A DNA stretch of 12,080 bases, from NCBI GenBank assembly GCA_031289235.1, contig JAITPU010000002.1, positions 1 through 12,080 of the forward strand. The letters are read 5' to 3'. The DNA comes from Eubacteriales Family XIII. Incertae Sedis bacterium (GTDB lineage: Bacteria; Bacillota; Clostridia; Peptostreptococcales; Anaerovoracaceae). Below are positions 1 through 5,569 of the stretch, one piece after another (within the stretch, counting starts at the first letter, position 1; each line of letters opens with the position of its first letter). The notes beneath the pieces are model-generated. The model ran no database searches. It was not told the origin of the DNA and saw only the letters and a list, made by a program, of their open reading frames with translations. A program made the translations under genes and the position numbers.

Positions 1-208
1 AACGATCATCGTTCCGCCGGATAAATATTGTACAAAACAGCGAAGATTTTTTCACTAAGCGCCCGCTAACGCGGTGCGGCGAAAAAGACTGTCACAACTT
101 CAATATTTAGCCGGTGAAGCAATAAGTACAGCATAACCGCGTCTGTACCGCCTCTACATTATATTCACTATACAAAAAGATATCAAGCAAAATTTAATAA
201 ATTTCTTC
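1..208. other. Left-edge intergenic DNA with an imperfect palindrome
   Basis: No credible gene is seen here. The stretch starts with a 13-base palindrome, AACGATCATCGTT (1-13). A longer inverted repeat follows: CCGGATAAATATTG (17-30) faces CAATATTTAGCCGG (101-114) with one mismatch in 14. Inside it lie TTTTTC (47-52) against GAAAAA (81-86), and a G+C-rich core CGCCCGC-TAAC-GCG...GGCG (60-81). The whole of 14-116 could fold as one long hairpin. It has no U-run, so it is not an ordinary terminator. It could be a small non-autonomous repeat or a structured RNA end; the sequence alone does not decide. Confidence 0.4.
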
Positions 209-236
209 TTGACAGGAACAAAAATTGCATTATAAT
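209..236 (+). promoter_or_regulatory. Sigma-A-type promoter of the PerR-like gene
   Basis: A perfect -35 TTGACA (209-214) and a perfect -10 TATAAT (231-236) are separated by 16 bases. The predicted start is near 243, about 30 bases upstream of the ATG at 276. The transcript has a modest ribosome site AGGGA (262-266), 9 bases before the start codon. The predicted start site falls inside the Per-box-like sequence at 241-255, as expected for an autorepressed gene. Confidence 0.8.
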
Positions 237-240
237 AAAT

Positions 241-255
241 TTATAAGGATTACAA
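241..255 (+). promoter_or_regulatory. Per-box-like operator, candidate autoregulation site
   Basis: TTATAAGGATTACAA matches the Bacillus PerR consensus TTATAATNATTATAA at 12 of 14 informative positions. It lies directly downstream of the -10 box, over the predicted transcription start. A second partly symmetrical stretch, TTATAATAAATTTATAA (230-246), overlaps the -10 box. AAATTTATA also occurs twice, 17 bases apart (237-245 and 254-262). Local A+T richness raises the chance of accidental matches, but position and context favour an operator. The consensus is known for the family; binding here is inference. Confidence 0.5.
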
Positions 256-275
256 ATTTATAGGGAATACAATAA

Positions 276-734
276 ATGTCTGCTTTTAACAGCGCGTCAA
301 ATGAACAATTGGTCCAAAAGCTACGCGAAGCGGGTGTTCGGCCTTCCAGCGCGAGGATATACGTTATGCGGTATCTGGAAGAAATGCGCGATCATCCTAC
401 GGTGGACCAAATTTATAAAGTGCTTCGCCGCAGACTTCCGAGCCTGTCGCGTACATCTGTATACAACGCGCTGTCGACGCTGAGAGAAGCCGGGCTGGTC
501 CGGCCGTTCAGCATGGACGGAAATGAAACTCTCTACGACGCGAATATCCTTGATCACGGGCACTTCCGCTGTACGCATTGCGGGCGCATTTACGATTTTG
601 ACGTGAAACTGCCGGAAGCGGAACAGATAGAACTGAAGGGCTTTAAAACATACAGGCGCGATGTGCTTTTATGGGGCTTATGTCCCATTTGCGCGGAAAA
701 ACCGGAGTGTGAAAATATAAAAAGCATAAACTGA
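276..734 (+). CDS. perR: Fur-family peroxide-responsive repressor, PerR-like
   Basis: This 152-residue protein has the full Fur-family layout: an N-terminal winged helix (about 10-85, recognition region SLSRTSVYNALSTL at 56-69) and a C-terminal metal-binding dimerisation domain. Structural-zinc cysteines are C99/C102 and C136/C139. The regulatory ligands line up with Bacillus subtilis PerR at a constant offset of +3: H40, D88, H94, H96 and D107 against H37, D85, H91, H93 and D104. An aspartate at the last site is typical of PerR, in which iron-catalysed histidine oxidation releases DNA. The gene has its own promoter and a Per-box-like site over its start. The next gene on the same strand, about 300 bases on, is a reverse rubrerythrin, a known PerR target in clostridia. 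Fur or Zur identity is less likely because the ligand set and neighbour both fit PerR. Family assignment is near certain; PerR subtype is strong inference. Confidence 0.87.
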   Translation: MSAFNSASNEQLVQKLREAGVRPSSARIYVMRYLEEMRDHPTVDQIYKVLRRRLPSLSRTSVYNALSTLREAGLVRPFSMDGNETLYDANILDHGHFRCTHCGRIYDFDVKLPEAEQIELKGFKTYRRDVLLWGLCPICAEKPECENIKSIN

Positions 735-1042
735 TAAAAGTTTTTATATTTTGATAATTTTAGTCACTGTTCAAAGGCAGCCGCCGATAAGAGCGGCGGA
801 GATTTTCGTCTATCGCCTTCGCGAAGAGATAAGAGGACGCGTCTTGGCGTCTAACATCAACGAGCAAAGCGAAGCGGAGGCCTCTATAGTCACCCTGCCC
901 CGACGAAACATGTCTTTGGATAATTGCTAATTTTATAAGCTGGCTAAACATTAGAATAAAATGCGGAAAAAGACCATCGCGGCTTCTGATGTTTAGTTGG
1001 CGGAACAATAAGATCAGATTTTAAAAAAAGGAGGAAGTAATT
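735..1042. other. Gene-free, partly G+C-rich spacer with repeat-like structure
   Basis: No credible gene is seen. After an AT-rich stretch, about 119 bases of G+C-rich sequence lie between two direct copies of TAGTCAC (761-767 and 887-893). This segment holds a CCGCC/GGCGG hairpin (781-799) followed by only a short T-run, and the self-complementary CTTCGCGAAG (817-826) flanked by TATC and GATA. Further on, CTAAACATTAGAA (944-956) faces TTCTGATGTTTAG (984-996). That is a 13-bp stem with one G-T pair, extendable outward to 939-1001 using wobble pairs. An 82-codon reading frame on the minus strand has no ribosome site and resembles no family I know. The rubrerythrin promoter should lie here, but I find no convincing -35/-10 pair and no Per-box. 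Confidence 0.45.
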
Positions 1043-1585
1043 ATGTCAAAATTTGTATGCATCATTTGCGGCTATGTCCACGAAGGAGACGCCCCCCCGG
1101 AGAAATGCCCTATATGCGGCGTGCCCGCGTCGAAGTTCACGAAACAGCAGGAGGGAGCTTTAATTTGGGCGGACGAACACCGCATCGGCGTTGCGAAGGA
1201 CGTAGATCCGGAAATCGTTGAAGGGCTGCGCGCGAATTTCACCGGCGAATGTATGGAAGTCGGCATGTATCTGGCGATGAGCCGTCAGGCGGACAGGGAA
1301 GGCTTTCCCGAAGTCGCGGAAGCGTATAAGAGATTCGCTTTCGAGGAAGCGGAACACGCGGCCAAGTTCGCGGAACTTTTGGGTGAAGTCGTTTTAGCCG
1401 ATACCAAAAAAAACCTTCAGCTGCGCGTGGATGCGGAACACGGAGCTACGGCGGGCAAAAAGAAAATCGCGACCCGCGCCAAGGAATTGAACTTAGACGC
1501 GATACACGATACCGTCCACGAAATGTGCAAAGACGAAGCGCGGCACGGCTGCGCCTTTGCCGGCCTGCTCAAACGCTATTTTTAA
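1043..1585 (+). CDS. Reverse rubrerythrin (N-terminal rubredoxin domain plus diiron domain)
   Basis: The 180-residue protein starts with a rubredoxin-like FeS4 domain, C6xxCG and C22xxCG, followed by a ferritin-like four-helix domain. Likely diiron ligands are E69, the ExxH pair E102/H105, E132 and the ExxH pair E165/H168. The rubredoxin domain comes first, the reverse of classical rubrerythrin. Such proteins reduce hydrogen peroxide to water in the cytoplasm of anaerobes, using electrons passed from NAD(P)H through rubredoxin and reductase partners. The start is fixed by AAGGAGG (1028-1034), 8 bases before the ATG. It lies downstream of the PerR-like gene on the same strand, and clostridial reverse rubrerythrins are well-known PerR targets; however, no Per-box is visible in the 300-base spacer. 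A strong terminator follows. Domain assignment is secure; the exact electron donor is unknown. Confidence 0.93.
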   Translation: MSKFVCIICGYVHEGDAPPEKCPICGVPASKFTKQQEGALIWADEHRIGVAKDVDPEIVEGLRANFTGECMEVGMYLAMSRQADREGFPEVAEAYKRFAFEEAEHAAKFAELLGEVVLADTKKNLQLRVDAEHGATAGKKKIATRAKELNLDAIHDTVHEMCKDEARHGCAFAGLLKRYF

Positions 1586-1608
1586 ACTTTAATGACAGGA
1601 ACTGTTCC

Positions 1609-1650
1609 AAAGGGGCCGGCTCAAAACATAGCCGGCCCCTTTTATTTTTT
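1609..1650 (+). terminator. Intrinsic terminator after the rubrerythrin gene
   Basis: GGGGCCGGCT (1612-1621) pairs perfectly with AGCCGGCCCC (1630-1639) around the 8-base loop CAAAACAT. Three further A-T pairs extend the base of the stem, and TTTTATTTTTTT follows. It ends the plus-strand transcript just before the convergent SLH gene, whose stop codon is at 1656. Read from the minus strand the stem is followed by only three Ts, so it may act weakly in that direction. Confidence 0.95.
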
Positions 1651-1655
1651 TACGC

Positions 1656-3536
1656 TCATCGGCCTATCACGATGATCCTGATCTGGCCTCCGTTTTTCGG
1701 CTCGGCGTCGTAATAACAGCTGACATTCGAGTCTGCTTTAAAAGCCGCTATGGCGTCGGCCATCGTAGCCTGAACATACTGGTTCGACGACGATATCGCG
1801 TATACGCCTATTTTGCTTGAAACAGGCCATTTTTCGACCGTTCCGTCGCATACCGCCTCCGTTTCGCTGACGCTTCTGATTTTGTTTGTTATCTTGGACA
1901 GGTTGCTCATGGACTCAACACTTTCGCCGGAGAGTTTTATCAAGGCGGGCCCGGCGCTGATTTTGAAAGAGCTGTCCTGCGTCGCCAGCGAATGCAACAC
2001 GCCATTGAGCAAATATGTATATCCTCCGCTAATGCCCTCTTCTCTTGTCGTCGACGTTGTCGCGTTTACTATGATTCCGTAGTTTCCGCAATCGCCCGTC
2101 ACATCGTCCAGAATCATGGACGTAACCTTACCGTTCGAAACTTCTTGATACAAGACATCCGCCGCCGATATCCGCACGCCGCCGAGACGCTGGATGGAAA
2201 CAGTCGTATACGCGCCTCTGTCGGTGTCGATGATCCTGACATCCTCCGCGAGCTGCGTCCCCCCGATCTTATAAAGCGACGCGTCCCCTTCTCCGGAAAT
2301 CGTCATGGCGGGCGATATTTTCTCAATCTTGTTCTCCCCGCCGGAAAAATCGACCTTGACTATATCCCCGATTTTAGGCCAGATCTGCGTGGTCGGGGAT
2401 TCAATTTCATCTCCGGCAGCCGAGACTCCCCGTATAAACTTCGAAAGATATTCCTGATCGTTCGTGTTCAAATATGTTTTGCTGCCGAGCTCCGTTATAT
2501 ACATGGCGGTCGCCGTATTCACGGTAGTGCCGGACACCGCGTCGGCGACGCCTCCATTCCTGCCGATCAATAAAGTGATCGTGTTTCCGACGCGGAGCGT
2601 TCCGGACGACGAAAGAGCGGAAAAAGCGTTTGAAGACTCGAGAGTGTATTCTTTGCCGGACACTGTCACCGCGGTTACGTCGTTCTGGCTCGGCGACGCC
2701 TTTTCATAGACGCCTGTTACTTTTTTGTCATACACCCAGATCACTGTCTTCGACTGGTTGTAGTAAATGACGTCATAGAGTTTCACATCGGACGGCTCCG
2801 CAGCCTTTCCGTTTTTATACACAGCGAAAGAAAGTTCCTCAAGACCGAGTTCCGAATCCCACGAAGAATTTTTCACGGTAAAGGGACCGTTCATGTTTTT
2901 GCTTAAAGCTACCGCGTAATCCACCTCGCCGTTCGCGTTCATGCTGTATCCGATGGTTTCCGCGTATTTCTTAGATCCGTCCTTTATGTTCGAATTCAGC
3001 ATGTTATAAATAATATTTACCGCGTCCATTCTCGTGACGACCGCTCCGACGACGCCTGACACGCCGACGGAAAGGCTGCTGTTCTTAAACATGTTCATCT
3101 GCGCGTCCGGAAAAGCGCCTCTGAAATCGCTTTCCGCATAACCGAGCAGCTTCAAAACGCTGTTTGCCGCCTGTTCCAGCGTGACGGTACTGTCTGGTCT
3201 GAAGAGACCGTCGCTGTAGCCGGACAAAAGTCCGTTAGTTACCGCCAGCCTGATATATGGCGCGGCCCAGTGCGAGGTCGACATGTCCTTGAACACAGAG
3301 TATGGCGCCGTCGAAACGCTGTCCTTATAGGGCGACGCCATGATGAGCATTTTAGTGAATTCCGCGCGTGTGGCGAATCTGTCAAGATTGTAGCTTCCGC
3401 CGCTGTCAGGCGTTATCACGCCCATCGCGGACAACAGGCCTACCGCGCTGGCGTTTTCCGAAGCCCCATATACCTGCGCCCCGGCGCCGCAAAAGACAAG
3501 CGCCGCAGCAAGCAGCCCGCATACTGTTTTTTTCAT
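1656..3536 (-). CDS. Secreted S-layer-homology (SLH) domain protein
   Basis: The predicted 626-residue protein begins with a Sec signal peptide (MKKT, hydrophobic core at about 5-20, likely cleavage near 24-26). SLH repeats follow at about 31-75 (TRAEF at 56-60), 79-135 (FKDMSTSHWAAPYI and GLFRPDSTVT) and a weaker third copy at about 139-190. SLH domains bind pyruvylated secondary wall polymers, so the protein should sit on the cell surface. The remaining roughly 430 residues look beta-rich and carry no catalytic motif I recognise; similar tails occur in clostridial SLH proteins of unknown function. An in-frame upstream ATG at 3566 would add ten residues, but GGAGG at 3542-3546 and the signal peptide favour 3536. 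It lies 115 bases downstream of the ABC permease on the same strand with no terminator between, so it may belong to that operon. A role as wall-side partner of the exporter is inference. Confidence 0.85.
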   Translation of the reverse strand: MKKTVCGLLAAALVFCGAGAQVYGASENASAVGLLSAMGVITPDSGGSYNLDRFATRAEFTKMLIMASPYKDSVSTAPYSVFKDMSTSHWAAPYIRLAVTNGLLSGYSDGLFRPDSTVTLEQAANSVLKLLGYAESDFRGAFPDAQMNMFKNSSLSVGVSGVVGAVVTRMDAVNIIYNMLNSNIKDGSKKYAETIGYSMNANGEVDYAVALSKNMNGPFTVKNSSWDSELGLEELSFAVYKNGKAAEPSDVKLYDVIYYNQSKTVIWVYDKKVTGVYEKASPSQNDVTAVTVSGKEYTLESSNAFSALSSSGTLRVGNTITLLIGRNGGVADAVSGTTVNTATAMYITELGSKTYLNTNDQEYLSKFIRGVSAAGDEIESPTTQIWPKIGDIVKVDFSGGENKIEKISPAMTISGEGDASLYKIGGTQLAEDVRIIDTDRGAYTTVSIQRLGGVRISAADVLYQEVSNGKVTSMILDDVTGDCGNYGIIVNATTSTTREEGISGGYTYLLNGVLHSLATQDSSFKISAGPALIKLSGESVESMSNLSKITNKIRSVSETEAVCDGTVEKWPVSSKIGVYAISSSNQYVQATMADAIAAFKADSNVSCYYDAEPKNGGQIRIIVIGR

Positions 3537-3541
3537 GCTAA

Positions 3542-3546
3542 CCTCC
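3542..3546 (-). promoter_or_regulatory. Ribosome site that sets the SLH gene start
   Basis: On the minus strand GGAGG stands 5 bases before the ATG at 3536, while the longer alternative start at 3566 has no such site. Just upstream, two copies of AATTCAAT (plus-strand sense, 3550-3557 and 3560-3567) are spaced exactly 10 bases apart. This could be a tandem regulator site or chance in an AT-rich stretch. Confidence 0.7.
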
Positions 3547-3651
3547 ATTAATTCAATATAATTCAATTTTACTGCTCCGGCAGCGGTCCCTGCCTGCTTA
3601 CGGACAAAACTTTGAACTGTAACACTTCAGCTCGTATGCTTATTGTGACGC

Positions 3652-4827
3652 TTATTCATATCTCAGCGCGTCGATCGGATTCAACTTCGCGGCCTTGCCC
3701 GCGGGGAAATATCCGAAAACCATACCGATTGCGACCGAAACGCCGAACGCAAGCAAGACAGAATTAGGAGACTGCACGGTCGTCATCTTCATGGCGGATG
3801 ACGCAAGGAGCGACAGTGCAATCCCGACGATGATTCCGGTCACGCCGCCGGTCGCGCTTGTTACCGCGGCTTCGATGATGAACTGGCTCATGATATCTCT
3901 GCGCTTTGCTCCGAGAGCCTTGCGGATCCCTATTTCCCGCGTTCTTTCGGTGACTGAAACCAGCATAATATTCATGATCCCGATCCCGCCTACCAAAAGA
4001 GAAATCCCCGCTATTCCAACCAGCACAAGAGAAATGGAACCCGTGACCTCCTCCATCATTTTTATCATCTGAGACATGCTGAATACGCGATAAGCGTCCT
4101 CATCATTGAAAACTGTATACAATTTACTGTTGATCGCGGTCATAGCTTTTTCAATCTTATCAACACTCGCGGCCTCCAGGGTCCATGTGCCTATAAACGC
4201 GTTGCCCGCAAGCCTCGTCGCCGTCGTATAGGGAATATAAACAATATCGTCGGTCGAACTCGCGGTTGAATCGCTGATTTCTTTCAAAACACCGATGACA
4301 GTATAACTCGAACCGTTGATAATGAGCGCCGAATCGGCGTAAACGTTGCCGCCGAACAACTTATCCGCTATGTACGACCCTATAACGCACACCTTTTGCA
4401 GGCGCGCAACGTCCACATACTGGATAAACCGTCCCGCGGAGAGTTCGGTTTTCTGTATTTCGTCATAATTCTCATTTACGCCCGTTGCTGACGTGTCCAC
4501 AGAATCCGTGCCGTTTTTAGCGGTGATCTGAACGCCGACCGACGGGCTGAAAGATTTGAACAAATCCGGCGTTTCAGCGACAAATTTCTCCATATCCGAA
4601 ACGCCGAAAGTCCGGGTGCTGCCCCTCGCGGGTATATTGACCGTGATAGTATTTGTTCCGGCGCTCTGAAGGCTGGACGTGATATCTTTGGACAGCCCGT
4701 TCATGAGGCTGGTCAAAACGATCACGGAAGCAACGCCGATGATAATCCCGAGCATGGTCAGGAAAGAACGCATTTTATTGGCTTGCAGACTTTTCATCGT
4801 CATCCGGAAGGATTGCATTATATCCAT
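3652..4827 (-). CDS. MacB-type ABC transporter permease (MacB_PCD plus FtsX domain)
   Basis: The 391-residue protein has the MacB layout: one N-terminal membrane segment (about 21-43), a large extracytoplasmic domain of roughly 220 residues, then three C-terminal membrane segments in an FtsX domain. The cytoplasmic motif TERTREIGIRKALGAKRRDI, the most conserved part of this family, follows the second segment, and the protein ends in the typical NPIDALRYE. Such permeases do not form a classic channel; they transmit ATP-driven motion to an adaptor and expel substrates such as peptides, antibiotics or lipids by mechanotransmission. The start ATG overlaps the end of the ATPase gene by 10 bases, indicating translational coupling, and AGAGGTG lies 5 bases before it. 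Unlike Gram-negative MacB, the ATPase is a separate protein, as is usual in Bacillota. The substrate cannot be read from the sequence. Confidence 0.92.
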   Translation of the reverse strand: MDIMQSFRMTMKSLQANKMRSFLTMLGIIIGVASVIVLTSLMNGLSKDITSSLQSAGTNTITVNIPARGSTRTFGVSDMEKFVAETPDLFKSFSPSVGVQITAKNGTDSVDTSATGVNENYDEIQKTELSAGRFIQYVDVARLQKVCVIGSYIADKLFGGNVYADSALIINGSSYTVIGVLKEISDSTASSTDDIVYIPYTTATRLAGNAFIGTWTLEAASVDKIEKAMTAINSKLYTVFNDEDAYRVFSMSQMIKMMEEVTGSISLVLVGIAGISLLVGGIGIMNIMLVSVTERTREIGIRKALGAKRRDIMSQFIIEAAVTSATGGVTGIIVGIALSLLASSAMKMTTVQSPNSVLLAFGVSVAIGMVFGYFPAGKAAKLNPIDALRYE

Positions 4828-5513
4828 TGCGTCACCTCTTTGTCACCGATAATCTTTCCGTCTGACAAACTGACTATCCGTTTCGCTTTTTCCGCCACGC
4901 CCATATCGTGCGTGATCAGCACCACCATTTTCCCTTCCGCGTTCAACTGCTGTAAAAAATCCAGCACCTCTCTGCCGGTCCTGCTGTCAAGGGCCCCGGT
5001 CGGCTCATCGGCTAAGATTATGGACGGATCCCCCGCCAAAGCCCTCGCGATGGATACCCGCTGCTGCTGTCCTCCCGACAGCTGAGACGGAAGATTTTGG
5101 GCTTTCTCCGCTATCCCCACCTTCTCCAAGACCCGCATCGCGATCGCGCGCCGTTCTCTTTCACGCAGGCCGCGGTATACAAGCGGCAATTCCACATTTT
5201 CAAGAGCTGTCAGTTTTGTGATCAGGTTATAATGCTGGAATATGAATCCAAGCGTTTTATTGCGTATGTAAGCCTGTTCATCGTCCGTCATCTCGCTTAC
5301 ATCCTGGCCGTCCAAGAGATAGCTCCCGCTGGTAGGGACATCCATGCAGCCGATGATATTCATAAACGTCGATTTTCCGGAACCGGACTGGCCTATGATA
5401 GCGACAAATTCCTTCTCATTTATTTCAAGGCTGACGCCGTCCAACGCGTGCACAGCGTCGTCGCCCATGGGATATATTTTATATATGTCTTTTAGTTGGA
5501 TCATATCGCCCAT
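4818..5513 (-). CDS. ABC transporter ATPase, MacB/LolD type
   Basis: The 231-residue nucleotide-binding subunit has all expected motifs: Walker A GQSGSGKS (41-48), Q-loop Q93, signature LSGGQQQR (145-152), Walker B IILADEP with E170, D-loop ALD (174-176) and switch H202. It should bind the cytoplasmic face of the permease encoded next, whose start it overlaps by 10 bases, and power export. It follows the adaptor gene by 56 bases with no terminator. The start is uncertain: neither the ATG at 5513 nor the second ATG at 5504 has a strong ribosome site. I kept the longer form because both begin just before the conserved strand IQLKDIYKIY. The short length and motif spacing match the MacB/LolD/FtsE group rather than importer ATPases. 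Confidence 0.93.
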   Translation of the reverse strand: MGDMIQLKDIYKIYPMGDDAVHALDGVSLEINEKEFVAIIGQSGSGKSTFMNIIGCMDVPTSGSYLLDGQDVSEMTDDEQAYIRNKTLGFIFQHYNLITKLTALENVELPLVYRGLRERERRAIAMRVLEKVGIAEKAQNLPSQLSGGQQQRVSIARALAGDPSIILADEPTGALDSRTGREVLDFLQQLNAEGKMVVLITHDMGVAEKAKRIVSLSDGKIIGDKEVTQWI

Positions 5514-5569
5514 CCGTTCGAACAGTCTCAGTTAAATCTCTGAACAGTTATTGCCAAGCCGCGTCCTGA

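Noticed and set aside
781..806. Hairpin CCGCC/GGCGG as terminator of the PerR-like gene
   Set aside because: The stem is only five pairs and is followed by just four Ts interrupted by other bases. It may stop some transcription, but it does not meet the standard for an intrinsic terminator.
760..1008. 82-codon reading frame on the minus strand in the PerR-rubrerythrin spacer
   Set aside because: It has no ribosome site, no recognisable domain and an arginine-rich composition typical of frames through G+C-rich repeats, and it spans two inverted-repeat structures.
3537..3566. SLH protein start at ATG 3566
   Set aside because: GGAGG immediately before the ATG at 3536 and the signal peptide beginning MKKT favour the shorter form.
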